A DNA stretch of 64,000 nucleotides from Nitzschia putrida. Taxonomy: Eukaryota; Bacillariophyta; Bacillariophyceae; Bacillariales; Bacillariaceae. The position numbers and the translations under genes were made by a program. Within the stretch, counting starts at the first letter, position 1; every line of letters starts with the position of its first letter. A model generated the notes under the pieces. It saw only the letters and a list, made by a program, of their open reading frames with translations. It was not told the DNA's origin and made no database searches. This document shows, piece by piece, positions 19,694 through 31,700 of this stretch. Location: NCBI GenBank assembly GCA_016586335.1, contig BLYE01000034.1, positions 62,001 to 126,000 of the forward strand, given 5' to 3'.

Positions 19694-22561
19694 ATGCTCC
19701 GCGTGACTCCCATTTACGGAAGTCAATGGCAGGACCAGGGACCTGCCAGTAGCGGTTCTTGTACGTTGGTGGAATACGCCAATGTCCGAGTCTTGATCAA
19801 CGTTGGAGGCCCTGTTTCCTCCCTCCCTGTTCATGACAGTGCTAGCGGCAGTGGTAGTGGTAGCGGAAATGCCCCTTCTGTCTTTGATTATTCCACTCTC
19901 CCCGACCATGACTGTCTCGTCCTTTCTGATTCCACATTGGAATCACTTGGCGGTCTTCCCTTGTATTGTCAAGCACATCCGGACAAGCCCATCTTGGCGA
20001 CCTTTCCTACCGTCAAAATGGGGCAAATGACCTTGTGGGATTGGCATGCACACATTTGTTTGGATGGAGGCAAACCTCCTTTTACCTTGGAACAAATGGA
20101 TGTTGCCATTGCTCAATTGAGAACTATTAAATATTCACAAGCCATTGTGTTGCCGAATAACAATACCAAAAGCAGCGGTGGTGCTGGTAGTGCTGGTAGT
20201 GCTGGTGCTACCACACCGCGCTTGTCGATTACGGCGCACCGGGCAGCTCATGTTGTGGGAGGTGCTTTTTGGGTATTGCAACGACTACAAGATGAAACTG
20301 TTGTGGTCGTTACATCTACGTATTCAATTGCCAAGGAATTGCATTTGGATTCGAGTACTCTGTTGAAACATGGTACTACACCCGATGTCTTGGTGACCCG
20401 TCCCGGTGGTCCCGCCATGACGCTGCTTCGTCAATTGTATGCCCAAAAGGCGCTCACCATGCCTTTGGTGTCGCAAGCACAGAGACAATTGACGGAATCT
20501 ATCATGAGTGTTTTGCGTCGTGATGGTAATGTCTTGTTGCCCGTCGATGCATCCGGTCGTGTCTTGGAATTGGTACTCTTGTTGCAACAATTTTGGGACA
20601 AGCAACGTCTTGCGCAAACCTACAATTTGGTATGGTTGGGACCCATGGTTGGCAATACCTTGGCCTTTTGTCGGAGTCAGTTGGAATGGATGAATGGCAA
20701 ATTGGGTAATGAATTTGACAACAAGGCGGGTCATCCCTATGCGCTCCGCAATGTCCACTTGTGTTCCAACGTTTCCGAATTGGAAACACTCATGGCCAGC
20801 AATCAAAATCCAACGTGTGTTTTGGCCAATGGCATGACCTTGGACAATGGGCCTGCCCGGGATTTGTTGCTCAAGTGGGCAGGCAACGATAACAATGCGG
20901 TTATTTTCACCGATTCTGCGCAATGTACCTTGCGCAGTGGCGCCAGCTTTCAATCCATCCTCGATGAAACCTTGACCGATCAAGCCGTCGTGGCAGCCGC
21001 CGCGGTCGCCGATGCCGAAACGGAAAATGCTGCCGCCGAAGAAGATGAAATGGGTCAAGTCATCCCCAAGGCCAATGTCAGCAAGTATTCTACCGCCTTT
21101 CAACTACTCCAACGATGGTGCCAAGCCAAACTAGAAGATCGTGAAATGGAAGATTCCGTGCAGGTCGATGTCTTGGTCCCCCGTCGGGCTCCCTTGACAG
21201 GTCCTGAATTGAAACAATTTCTTGAAAGTGAAGAAGCCGCACGCTTGTCCCGTCGCAAACAAGAAGAACAAGCCGCCTTGTTGCGTGAAGTCGAATTGGC
21301 CAAGGGTCGATTGCGATTGGAAGAAGATGGAGCTGGCAAGGAAGAAGAAGCCTCGGCCAAGAAACGAAATCCCAATTTGAAATTCATGCGTCCCTCCAAA
21401 AAGAGTCGATTCGATTCCAGTCTGTTCCTTAAATTCTCCAAACCCTTGCATCTTACCTTTGAAGTACGAGAAGATGCCGTGGGAATTGGACAAAAGGATT
21501 CCACAGCCAAATTCGGCATTGGAGAAACTGGCAACTCCGAAGTAGTTGATGACGACTATGGCATTGCTGTGGTGCCTGAACATTTTGTCGATATTGTGAC
21601 AGGAGTTGACCCAAGCAAGTTTGCTGGTGGATCCGGACGCATTGGGGAGAATGTGCTCCGACGAGGATTCGGTTTTCAAGGTGATGCGAATCAAGAGTCT
21701 GGAAAATCCGGTGGAGCAGCCGGTGCTGGAGACGATGATGGCAACCAAGAGTTGGCTGACATGGATGAGCGAGGATTGGAAGCGACCGATTTGTCCGATG
21801 GAAGGGGTATCATTCGTGGACGACATGGTCGGCAACCGACCAAGGTTTCCACGGAGCCTAGAAGACTTCAAGTCTTTTGTGAAATTGATTACATTCCTTT
21901 GGAAGGGAGGGTGGATTCACGTGCAGCTCGACAATCGGTGCTGGCCCTCCAACCTCGTCAGGTGGTCGTGTTGGGTGGTCCCAAGCCAGTAGATTGTACG
22001 GACGAAGTCATGACGGCGGATGAAGTCCGAAACTTGGCCGAAGCCGCACAAGGATTTGTGGGACGAAGTGTTGACATGCCGACGGATAGTGAGACGGCCG
22101 AGTTGAATGTCGGACACGCGGCATATTCTGTACGGTTGATTGCTACTCCATACCGAACACAGGAGGAAAAGAAAGAGGAAGACGAGCCACCAGAGCCCTT
22201 GGAACTACACGAAGCCAAATTGGGAGCCTGTACAGTGAGCTTAATTGACTATGTTGCTACAGGTCAACGTGTGGCATTGGACGGGTCCATTGTCATTGCT
22301 CCACGCAAGGAGTCTTGGAATCAACCATCATTCTACTTGAGTGATGGTGAGGTTTTATTGACAGATCTTCGCACAGAGTTGATTGCTGGAGGAATGAAAG
22401 CTGAATACAGTACCCATTCTGGGTATGCTCAACTGGTCGTCAATGGGAAGATTTACATCAAGAAGGAGCACAACTCTGGCAAGGTGGAAGTGGAAGGTCC
22501 ACTTTGTGAAGACTTCTTTTCGGTCAGAGGTATTGTTCGAGGTCAATACGTAACACTCTAA
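19694..22561 (+). CDS. CPSF2: Cleavage and polyadenylation specificity factor subunit 2 (CPSF100)
   Basis: Single exon, 955 residues. The start MLRVTPIYGSQ matches the usual opening of the metallo-beta-lactamase fold in CPSF73/CPSF100 proteins. The zinc-binding HxHxDH motif is absent: the equivalent place reads LSDSTLESLGGLP. ILATFPTVKMGQM and the beta-CASP domain follow, so the protein is a catalytically inactive partner of CPSF73, as CPSF100 is elsewhere. A charged insert (about 495-575) contains Lys/Arg/Glu helices. The C-terminal end, from TDLRTEL to EGPLCEDFFSVRGIV, is the characteristic CPSF100 C-terminal domain. The protein is longer than the human form (about 780 residues) because of acidic, Gly-rich inserts. 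It acts in the nucleus in 3'-end cleavage of pre-mRNA. Its stop codon overlaps that of the convergent gene at 22558. Confidence 0.92.
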   Translation: MLRVTPIYGSQWQDQGPASSGSCTLVEYANVRVLINVGGPVSSLPVHDSASGSGSGSGNAPSVFDYSTLPDHDCLVLSDSTLESLGGLPLYCQAHPDKPILATFPTVKMGQMTLWDWHAHICLDGGKPPFTLEQMDVAIAQLRTIKYSQAIVLPNNNTKSSGGAGSAGSAGATTPRLSITAHRAAHVVGGAFWVLQRLQDETVVVVTSTYSIAKELHLDSSTLLKHGTTPDVLVTRPGGPAMTLLRQLYAQKALTMPLVSQAQRQLTESIMSVLRRDGNVLLPVDASGRVLELVLLLQQFWDKQRLAQTYNLVWLGPMVGNTLAFCRSQLEWMNGKLGNEFDNKAGHPYALRNVHLCSNVSELETLMASNQNPTCVLANGMTLDNGPARDLLLKWAGNDNNAVIFTDSAQCTLRSGASFQSILDETLTDQAVVAAAAVADAETENAAAEEDEMGQVIPKANVSKYSTAFQLLQRWCQAKLEDREMEDSVQVDVLVPRRAPLTGPELKQFLESEEAARLSRRKQEEQAALLREVELAKGRLRLEEDGAGKEEEASAKKRNPNLKFMRPSKKSRFDSSLFLKFSKPLHLTFEVREDAVGIGQKDSTAKFGIGETGNSEVVDDDYGIAVVPEHFVDIVTGVDPSKFAGGSGRIGENVLRRGFGFQGDANQESGKSGGAAGAGDDDGNQELADMDERGLEATDLSDGRGIIRGRHGRQPTKVSTEPRRLQVFCEIDYIPLEGRVDSRAARQSVLALQPRQVVVLGGPKPVDCTDEVMTADEVRNLAEAAQGFVGRSVDMPTDSETAELNVGHAAYSVRLIATPYRTQEEKKEEDEPPEPLELHEAKLGACTVSLIDYVATGQRVALDGSIVIAPRKESWNQPSFYLSDGEVLLTDLRTELIAGGMKAEYSTHSGYAQLVVNGKIYIKKEHNSGKVEVEGPLCEDFFSVRGIVRGQYVTL

Positions 22562-25376
22562 GGATCAGGCTTGGCCACCATTTGTAGAGCAATATTTCCA
22601 ATCAATTCGTTATCCCAGATCTTCCAAATGAAGCTTTCCGAACCTTGACATCTAGTATGAGTACTAGCAGCAAGGCCTTCTTTATACAATGTCTGGAGTC
22701 GGCTGGATAGCGCCTGTTGAATCATTGGATTTGGTTCCTCCGTTTCATCGACTGGCGGCAATTGTGGTTCCAGAGGAGCAACCGCTTCCAAGAACCGGAG
22801 GTTTTTGTGCATTGTGTCCAGAGACTTGTAAAGGGACGAATGTAATGGGTTCACAGCTAGGCCATCGTTGAACGCCATATTTGCTCGATTGGCATCCCCT
22901 TTTTCCACGAAAAGTTGACCCAATTTTCGATAGAGTTCAGGATAGGTTGGAGCATGACGGATGCCATCCTCCAAAGCGGAGATTGTTTTGTCTTCGTCGA
23001 AACCTAAATCTTGGAGCAGTTGGGCATATACGAGCCAGGCGAAGCCGTTGCTAGGGCATTGCTCTCTAGCGTCGACGCAAGTTTCGATGGCCTTTTCTTT
23101 TTCTCCTGAACGCCCCAGCAACACAGCCAAGCATAGAGAGAGTTGCTGATGTTTGACCTTTTTGCTTGCTTCTTCCACCAACCTGGTGACAGTTTCAATG
23201 TCACCAGTATGAGCATCCACAAACCCTACACTTGCCCAAAGATCGCCGTCCGATGGGTTCTTGCGTAGAGCAGAAGTTAGCACTTGCTTTGCATTATCGA
23301 CATTGCCACCCTCTACTTCAAGAGCAGCCCAAGCTTTCCAGGCACGGACATCGTTCGGTTTGGATTTAGTGACTTCTTTGAAAAGGCTTGACGCTTTGTC
23401 CAGTTCCCCTAGTTTTTGAAAAGCCACACCAGCACCGACTAACATAGATGGTTCACTACGTGTAATATCCATTCCAGATTCAAACATAGACGCAGCTCGT
23501 TGATAGCGTCCCAACAAAAGTTCAATAGTACCCAACGTATGGAAGATGGCATGTTCACCCTCGACATAATCGTTGTGTTCCTGTCGCCGATTCTTGACTT
23601 TTGCAATGCCAGCTTCCAGTACCTGCCGTGCCTTGCCCACTTCCCCCATGGCCAACAACACTTGAGCATAGCCATCATGAATCATTCCAGAGTACTTAGT
23701 GTAAGCCTTTGTTCCACGTTCAAAAATTTCACATGACTTTTCCATATTTCCCAACAAGAATTCAACATTCCCATATTCCACGTACGCTCTCCCATGCCTT
23801 GGGAATTCAAGAATCACTTTTTCGAATAACCCTCGAACATTTCCAATATCGGGGGAACTTTGTAAGGGGTGATGGTACTCCAGAAGTGCCATGGCTGTCA
23901 TCGTTTCGGGGAAAGGTTTCAGGGCTAATGCGTGATTGTAGTGTTCTCGAGCTTGTTCGAAGTTTCCGAGGAGCTCTTCTACTTTGCCTGCCAAGGAAAG
24001 AACCTACAAACGAGAGCAACAAGAAACAGTTAGAGACATCAACCTCAAACAGCCCCGTAAATCAGCAAGTTCCAGTAACGCACATCCACTGATCTCGCAT
24101 ATAGCTCCATAGCTCGAAGGAGAACAATTTGCGCCCCCTTGGGATTGTCAGCTTGTAGCTCCAACTTTGCTAGCAAAAGAAATAGCCTCAATCCTCTGCT
24201 CTTCCAGTATTCTCGTGAACCCATTTTCTCGCAAGCAATCTCTAGTCTCTGTTTTGCCACGTAGTAGTCTTCCCCGGCACTAGGCGAAAGAACAGCAACA
24301 CCGTGATCTCGCGCGGCAAGGCTGTGCAGTTGCTCGAGTGCCACCAACGACGTTGGATCAAACGCCAAAATTTGTTCGTACAAAATCTTGGCATTCTGAT
24401 AGTTTTTCAAATGCAAATATTCCAACTCGGCTAGCGACGCAAGAAGACGCAGCTGGTTGTTGTTTGGTTTGGTTTTGCTGAGAGCTTTCAAGTGTCGAAT
24501 ATACAGGTTGCGGACACCATGATAGTCCTTTCGCTGAAGTTGGAGCTTGGCCAATGCACGAACCAAAGGAGGAAACGAAAATTTCTCCAAAGCCCGCGCA
24601 AAGATCTGCTCTGCTTTGACATTGTTGCCGCGCTTTGCCAAAAAGTTTCCATATTGCAAAGACGCAAACGAGTGGCAGGCGTCCACCTCGAGAGCCTTGC
24701 AATAATAGGTTTCTGCCAAGGAATCATTTCCACGTTTCTCCTCATAGTTACCCCAACTGTGCCATAGAGTCACATCTCTAGGGCAATTGGCAACCCCTTC
24801 TGCGTATGCCAAGGCTGCAGGAGAATCGGAGAGAGAACTCTTGGTATCATTGTTGTGTTTGTACCGCTGTTTCAGGTCCATTGTGGTTTCACGTTTGGCC
24901 TCTGCTGTTGCCAATGAGAGATGGAGCATACCATTGTGGGGTTCAATATCGATCAATTGTCTATATACAGCACAGGCTTCTTGTAATTGACCTTTCTTCT
25001 CCAGCAGTTTGGCCTTGTCGAGCACATCGACCCACAGGTTGTAAGCCTTGGTGGAGAGAGTAGGCTCTGCATGTGCTGCAGGAATTGTTTCTGTTGACGT
25101 TTCCAGCTCGTGTTTTGAGGAGAATAATAATGAACGTTGTTGTTGCTGATGTGAAGGGCGCGAGTAGATTGGAGTGGTTGGGAGGTGTTTCAGGGTGGAA
25201 AAAGGGAGAAAGGCAAAGGCTTGAACAGAAGGAGGAGAATTCAATGGAAAATAATGAATACTCAGTAGACAAATGAGAAAAACTTCTGCCAGCCGGAAAG
25301 TATGGCAAAATTTCCCTATCCATATTCTGTGCTCTACTACTGGTAGTAGTGTTTTGAAAGATCCATCTAGTGACAT
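22558..25376 (-). CDS. Plastid-targeted HAT/TPR-repeat protein (MBB1/HCF107-like)
   Basis: Two exons, 25376-24084 and 24003-22558, with an 80 bp intron (donor GTGCGT, acceptor TTTGTAG). They join in phase 0 as ARSVD-VLSLAGKVEEL and give 912 residues. A hydrophobic signal core (about 30-50) is followed by VQA-FAFLPFS: cleavage before Phe54 with a Ser/Thr/basic stretch after it fits the bipartite ASAFAP-type presequence of diatom plastid proteins. The rest is a solenoid of helical repeats; many match the half-a-TPR pattern (LWHSWGNYEEKRGN, AWKAWAALEVEGGN, LWASVGFV). HAT-repeat proteins of plastids such as MBB1 and HCF107 bind and stabilise chloroplast mRNA, notably around psbB/psbH. That specific role is inferred from architecture and targeting only; another plastid RNA target is possible. 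Confidence 0.82.
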
Positions 25377-25835
25377 TGTGTTACCCCTTTCCTCCCTCCA
25401 AGCCTCAAGTGTTGTCGTCGGCAGTCAATTGTGGCCGTGTGGTTGCCGACAACAACGACGACACAGACAAGCCAATGGTTTGGAGCTGGTTTCACTCTGT
25501 CGCAGCGACATTGCAAACGGACGCACTCGGACGATATTCTTTCCGTCCGGCTGGATGTCCGAAAAGGTGAAGAACATGGCGAAGGTCCTGGTACCTTCCG
25601 AATCCAACCAGCAGACGGAGAAAGCACTCGGCCAGAAATGGAGAAGGTTGAACTGTTGCAAGTACATTATATTTTTATTCTTCTTCCTGCCACAACTGCG
25701 GAATCCAATGGAGCACAGTACAGTACAGTATGAGCACGACTACTTTGCAAAGACGAGAAAAATTGTGTACAAGAAATAATAATGATCTACTAGTTGATAA
25801 TAATAGAGAAGTGTTCCTCCATGATGAGACAAAGC
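25377..25835. other. Intergenic region, no gene recognised
   Basis: Between the start of the HAT/TPR gene and the end of the first acyltransferase. Overlapping frames of 60-170 codons occur on both strands but share no domain. Presumably it includes the HAT/TPR promoter. Confidence 0.45.
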
Positions 25836-28166
25836 TTAGACATCCTTTCCACTGGTCTCTCGGATGGAAACGGCCTTCAAGTGGCCTTGTTGTTCCTCGG
25901 TTTCCATCATAATGGACTCTCCGAACTTTGAGAGCTCCTTGTATGCTAGACTGGCATGTACAGTGGCCATACCAACCATTCCACTGCTGCGAGCATTGGC
26001 CTCAGCCTCGTCCTCGGCATCGCCAACAGCAGAAACGGTGCTTTCCAATTTCTTGAAAGTCTTGCCATCGCCGGTAGGAACCAAAGGGGTGGATTCTCCC
26101 CAGATATCTCCATAAGCTTCGTCGGAGATCATATCGGGAGAGATACTCTTCAAGTTTTGTCGCTTCTTGGTAGGACTGTCGTGAATAGTGGCAGAGATCG
26201 AGTTGGAGGTGCTGAACAACTTGGCCAAGTCGAGCAAGACGGACTCAAGAGCGTAGGCATATCGTCGAGTTTGTCGTTGCTTACTGCAGATACTGTAGTG
26301 AAGTTGGTAGTCCTTGATAATGTAACCAACTCCAAGACCCTCAGGAACGACGGGTCCAAATCCGAATCCAGCCAAACATGCGTTACCACAGTTGGAAGTA
26401 GAGAGGATAGTGTGGTTCAATTGGTTCCATGTCTTGGAACTGTAGAAAGCGGGAACGGGTTCTCCGAACTTTTGGGCAATGCACTTCAAGGCGAAAAGGT
26501 GACGATCAACTCCCTTGGCACCGGCACATTCCTTGACGTACTTTCCGTGGAATTTGACAGCCTCTTGAAGAGCGGCAATTTTCTCCTCGTTGGACTTCTT
26601 GGGGTCAACGAAAGCCTCACAGAGCCTTCTGGCCTGGATAGTGGAAGGGCGCATGGCCTCGGTACGCCCGTGGTAGAAGGCCTTGGTCAAAACAGGCTCG
26701 TAGGAGCACACGATACGTCCATAGAGCTTGTAGTATGCGAGAATCATACTCATTTGCACGAAAGAATCGGGCGACATCTTTTGGGACTTGATGAATTCCT
26801 TTCCGTAGTCCTTGAAGTCCAAGACGCAGGTCTCACTGGACATAATTTCATCTCCCAAAACAGTCTCGGCGTAGTAGATTTGACGTTGGATGTCTTCTGG
26901 GACATCGAAGTGGAGCTTCTTGGGGAAGACATCCAAAGTGGCTCGGCCCTTGCTGTCCAAAACAGTGACAGCACGCTTCACCTTGGCGTGGACGACGTTG
27001 GGAATAGTGTCGTGGGCGGCAACCAACTTGGTGATGGATTGGGCGAAGGAAATGACAGACTCAGCGTAGACATCAGAAACAAATCGCAAGCAAGTGTGAC
27101 CGTCAATGGAAGAGTGCTCAAAGTTGATTCCGGCACTTCCGTCCTTGCAGACAATCATTTGCAACTTATCATACCAGCGGTTGCAGCAACTTCCTCCTTG
27201 ATATTCGGTCTCCTTGGTCTCTTCTCCAGCAGGTGGTGTGTATTGGCTCAAACTGTAACTTCCGTGCAACATGTTGGCGGCGACGGCGTTGTTGTTCTTG
27301 GGCTCGAATTCGTCCAAAACAAGGACAAACAAGGCAGAGTCAACAATTTGGAGGGCTTCGGCGTTGGCGGCAGAATGCTCGCACAATCCAGCGCGGGCTT
27401 GGGCCCAGTCGTTACGGGGCAAACTGGTCAAAACACCGATGGAGTTTTGGGCTCGGACGACGGGGTTTCCGTTCTTGACATCATCCATGGCGTGCTTGTG
27501 AATGGCAGTAAGAATATCAACCAAATCACCCTCATCAACGGCAACATCACCATCGGGCCAGAGAGCTTGGAAGTAGTAGATATCTCCTTGGCACATGACA
27601 GCGACGTGGTTGGACTTGTCAAAAACGTGGATGGCATCCTTATCGTGCTTCATAGGGACACGTGCACATCCGAAAAGGGCCTTGAACTGGTCCATACAGA
27701 TGGGCTTGCCTCGGGCAGTATCGGGTCTCAAAGTCTCATGACGGACTTGGCTGGCAAATCGAACGGCGGCAAAGCACAAGTTGGCAGCACGCTTCAAAGG
27801 GTTGCTGGCGAGCTTTGGGTCAGGGGAGTCCTCCAAAACGAAGTAAGGGTTCAAGTTCATGACAACGGAAGACTCAGGAGTAAGGTAAGAATCGTTCCAG
27901 AACTCCTCGACGTAACTTCCAATTTCTCCCTTAGCACGGCCCTCGGCATCGTATTTCTTGAGCAACTCCTGCAACTTGGGAGCATCATTCTTGAGGAATT
28001 CTTCGACCACACGCTCGGCTTCTTTTCGGTCCTCGTCGTCCTCATGGAAAGCCTCGACATTCAACAAGAGCTTCTTGCATGTTTCCTCGAGCTCAGGAAT
28101 TGGGAGAGGCTTCAAGTCGCCTTGTCCGGCGTAGGTGATGGCCTTGGGAGCTTCTTCGCCACTCAT
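25836..28166 (-). CDS. Choline/carnitine O-acyltransferase, paralogue 1
   Basis: Single exon, 776 residues. The opening KPLPIPELEETC is the usual P-x-L-P-I/V-P-x-L-E-x-T start of the family. The catalytic histidine is His351 in INFEHSSIDGH. Other landmarks are YQGGSCCNRWYDK, YHGRTEAMRPST (the carboxylate-binding TETxR-like segment) and STSNCG..GFGPVVPEGLG (the S-T-S substrate motif and the G-Y-G-P-V-like turn). The enzyme transfers acyl groups between CoA and carnitine or a similar alcohol. Which acyl length or acceptor cannot be told by eye. There is no signal peptide or membrane segment, so a cytosolic or peroxisomal form is more likely than a CPT1-like one; no PTS1 is seen. A C-terminal extension of roughly 80 residues after DIWGEST is missing from paralogue 2 at 43546-45822. 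A long plus-strand frame opposite it is a shadow. Confidence 0.93.
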   Translation of the reverse strand: MSGEEAPKAITYAGQGDLKPLPIPELEETCKKLLLNVEAFHEDDEDRKEAERVVEEFLKNDAPKLQELLKKYDAEGRAKGEIGSYVEEFWNDSYLTPESSVVMNLNPYFVLEDSPDPKLASNPLKRAANLCFAAVRFASQVRHETLRPDTARGKPICMDQFKALFGCARVPMKHDKDAIHVFDKSNHVAVMCQGDIYYFQALWPDGDVAVDEGDLVDILTAIHKHAMDDVKNGNPVVRAQNSIGVLTSLPRNDWAQARAGLCEHSAANAEALQIVDSALFVLVLDEFEPKNNNAVAANMLHGSYSLSQYTPPAGEETKETEYQGGSCCNRWYDKLQMIVCKDGSAGINFEHSSIDGHTCLRFVSDVYAESVISFAQSITKLVAAHDTIPNVVHAKVKRAVTVLDSKGRATLDVFPKKLHFDVPEDIQRQIYYAETVLGDEIMSSETCVLDFKDYGKEFIKSQKMSPDSFVQMSMILAYYKLYGRIVCSYEPVLTKAFYHGRTEAMRPSTIQARRLCEAFVDPKKSNEEKIAALQEAVKFHGKYVKECAGAKGVDRHLFALKCIAQKFGEPVPAFYSSKTWNQLNHTILSTSNCGNACLAGFGFGPVVPEGLGVGYIIKDYQLHYSICSKQRQTRRYAYALESVLLDLAKLFSTSNSISATIHDSPTKKRQNLKSISPDMISDEAYGDIWGESTPLVPTGDGKTFKKLESTVSAVGDAEDEAEANARSSGMVGMATVHASLAYKELSKFGESIMMETEEQQGHLKAVSIRETSGKDV

Positions 28167-28756
28167 AATAATATCTTCCTTTTAGAAATAGAAGTTAGTC
28201 GATGGACCACAATTTCCCGAAAATTGTGTCCCCAAAATGTGCAAATCTTTTGGTCGGATGGAGCCAGGATACTTCCCTCTTGGACTGACACCAATTCGCA
28301 AAGGATTCTTCTCCGGTTTGACACGGGCAAATAACAAATGGCCGCACCGTCATATGCGCCGGAAGAAGATTACTTAGATCCCCCAAAAAGGTCAATCTTC
28401 TCCTTCTACTGCATGATGGGTCCATGGGAACCAGTCCGTGTTTCGACAGTGGACTGAGAAGTTCTAGGAAGAAATTCTCACTCGAGTTGATCGATATTTA
28501 AAGTCCCACTAGTCAAATGGAGGTGGTGCGTTATCGCGCCGCCAAACGAAACCTGCGATCATTCTTGTTTATAGTGCAATATATGTACATATTCAAGTCT
28601 GTATACCCATCCACGTGGCGAGACATCGCCAACTTCCTTGTCCTCACAAAACGCTTGACAAGCGATGGGCACCTCCATCCAAGAAATTGGCATCAACTCC
28701 TTGGAACTACTGCCTTTTCGTCCACAGTCGCTTGCCAAAAGAGGGCCTTCACCACC
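28167..28756. other. Divergent intergenic region
   Basis: Between the start of acyltransferase 1 and the ATG at 28757. The downstream reading frame is open back to an ATG at 28517. The added 80 residues look unlike the rest (hydrophobic and aromatic, no acidic Ser-rich character), so this part is taken as 5' leader. No other feature seen. Confidence 0.5.
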
Positions 28757-31700
28757 ATGACGAACCCGCACAACGTCGATATCTGTGTCACGTGTGTGAG
28801 TGAGAAGCCTCCTCAGCTTCCTCTACGTGAAGAGCTCCCAAGTTTAGGAATTGAAGTTGTCTACAACGCTCATGGCCTTGGCGCAGAAGCTTCCAAACAA
28901 GAGCAACAACGCGAGCTTGATGAGTATCAAAAGTCTGCTACCAAGTCTAAACCCGGAAAGTCCCTCTTCCGAAAGTCACAAGGAAAGGTTGGAACTCCCA
29001 AAGTGTCCAACCCCCATGCGCTCTCCTACTCTAGTTACCAACGTCGTTTGAAGCATCAACATGACGAATCCACTCGCGACAGGTACGAACACCAAGAAGA
29101 ACCAATCTACCGTTCGCCGCTTTCGCCTTCCTCTGTGGAGCGAGAGATGTACGATGAACCTCCAGTTGGCAATGTTCAATTCCCAACCCAGTCCGCCGAG
29201 GATTTGGCAGTCCAAGAAGCTAGGAACGTATTCGCCGATTTTCCTGACTTTGAAGATTCCCCAGAGGAGACTAGAGATGTTCTCAAGTCTCCAAATCAAA
29301 ACCATGGGGCCCGAGGTGTCGAAGATGAACGTCAACCTTCCAGTCCACCTACACAAGCCTATTCCAACGATAAATCTCCTTCTCCTAGTTTGGACTACGA
29401 CAAATCCGATATTGACTCTATCCATTCCGATGATAGTCAAGCAGAAGCTGTCATGAAGAGTCTAGAGAAGATTGCCCTAAGCAGTCTTTCTCGTCAGGTC
29501 TCCCCCGTTCCAAAACGTACGAATCCACTGTATGGGTCCAAAGAGGAATCCAGCAAACCATCCGATGAAGGTCGACCCATTCCAAGCCGTGACTCTACAT
29601 TGTCTTCCAAAAGTGTCAAGGTGTCGTCTAGGTACAACGAGCAGCATGCCCCCATGGAATTCTACGACCTTACCGCCATCTCTGATGAAGACACTACCGA
29701 CAGGATTCAGTTCGAGATGAACGAAGAGAGTCCTTACACAGAAGGCACTACAAGTAAGGATTTGTCAACTTTGTCATCCAAGAAGGATCCTCCTGAAAGT
29801 ACTGGAGTACAGGTTGTCCCAAGCTCCGCCATTCATGAACAACTCCCTGGTCTTCGATTGCAGATTCCTGAGGATGACGATGGATATGGCAACATTGTCT
29901 TGGACTTGTCTGATGTCGTAGAAGAGAGTGGCCCAGGGTCTCCCTTGGTATATTCTCCCTCTTCTAGGCACACCAGAACCATTCACAGTCCTAGGAGGCG
30001 ATACGCTGAAACTATTGAAGAGGATGGCGAGCTACTCGAAGAAGAGGAGGACAGGGAAGATAATGAAGACGGCTTCCACCGAGATGATCCAATGGGCGTG
30101 TATGCTGAAGATGACGTTTACAATGCACTAAGCCTACACCCCTTTGAAGAGGAAGCAAATCAGTATGAACAGAAGTTCACGCGCGACATTGGACACGATG
30201 ATCTTGTTTACCATAGTCCCAGGAAGTCTTTCTCTGAGGACGGAAGTTCACGTCAAACTGCTTCTCGAGAAAGCAACTCGGATAGCCGGCCACTTTCGGA
30301 TTTTTTCCTCCCTCCTGCTCGCGTCAGTGGTTTGACCAATGAGTGGGACTCTGGAGTCAGAACCCATCAAGACGACCTTGGACTCTCAGAGGATAGGCAG
30401 ACCCTGAGTGTCAAATTCTCTCATGATATCGAGGCTCACTATTACAATGATACATATGGTCCAACTCAATACACCAACATTTTTGGATGCGCCAACAACT
30501 ACATGGAAGAAGAAGCTCTTCCATCGTCTAGAGGGAAGGATCCAGAAAACTCAACCTCTTTGACACACAGCAGAGATGGCCTGGTTGGACTGGATATCTC
30601 CGAAAAGCCAACACTGCACAATCTGTGCGCGAAGGAATTTCCAAACCGTTTCACTGACGGAGAGCCATGTCTTGTCAAAGACTTGGTTGATGATGTTGTC
30701 GAGCTGAAATCGGCTGTATCACAGCTAGTCCAACAGAACCCAGCAAGCTGTCGCCAAATTGATGAGGAAGGTGATCTGCCGGTGCACATTCTATCTCGTC
30801 AGCTAATGGAATGGGAAGCTCAATGGTACCAGAAGGTATACGAGAAGGCCCGTGACGACGAGGAAGAGAAGCCCGGTGGCGGAGCGGGTATCACAACGTT
30901 GTACCAAACGATGTCGCAGCTCATTGATATGTTGCTGAGACCCCTTGAAGCTGAGGAGGACTCTTGCCGACAACCAGGAAGTGTGGGGTATTTACTCCCA
31001 CTCCATATTGCCGCTATTTTCACTGTTTCATACGACACATTGAAGGCTATTTTGGAACGATATCCCCAAGCTGCCAGCCAAAAGTGCAATCTTGAGTCAA
31101 TCCGTACTTTCATTCCAAACTATTCCCTCCCTCTGGAGTTGCATAATCGCTTGTCTACTGACTTCCCGAAGTGGGAAATTGAAGAGTCCAACCAAGATCC
31201 TGAGCAAGAAATTCAATGGACCCAATCTACAATTGATCGATCCTATGGTACTACAGGAGGAATGCGGAGATCTGATTTGATGTTCGCATTCAACCCAGAA
31301 ATCATACCCTACAGGCAAGAAATCCCACGTATCCGACGTCTGGAGTCCAGGATCCGATCCGAGGCTGCAATTGTTGGAGACGCCGACGATGAAGATGATA
31401 TGGAAATGACATATGCAGCAAGACGCTTGTGGGAATGGATGTGTACTTTCCAGGGCAAAGAAAGTGGTGACAACTATGAAGACAGCGTTCGGCGGGTTGT
31501 TCAAGCTCTTTCAGAAAAGGCTGTCAAGTATCTCGCTTCTATGCCAAGCTCTGGGGGCGAGCCCCTGATTTCAATTGCCCTAGCCAAATGCGTCGAAGCC
31601 GTACAAGATCGACTGGATGAGATTGCGTCAACGGAGGTACCAGTTCCAATGGCTTCATTGGCATTCGGTTATGCTTCAGGGCAAAGAATCTCTTTCCTAC

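Noticed and set aside
25956..28334. 792-codon open frame opposite acyltransferase 1
   Set aside because: Fully antisense to a well-supported enzyme gene; no domain. Strong codon bias of the real gene keeps the opposite frame open.
28517..28756. N-terminal 80-residue extension of the 1549-residue protein
   Set aside because: Composition differs from the rest and a better ATG context exists at 28757; probably leader sequence.
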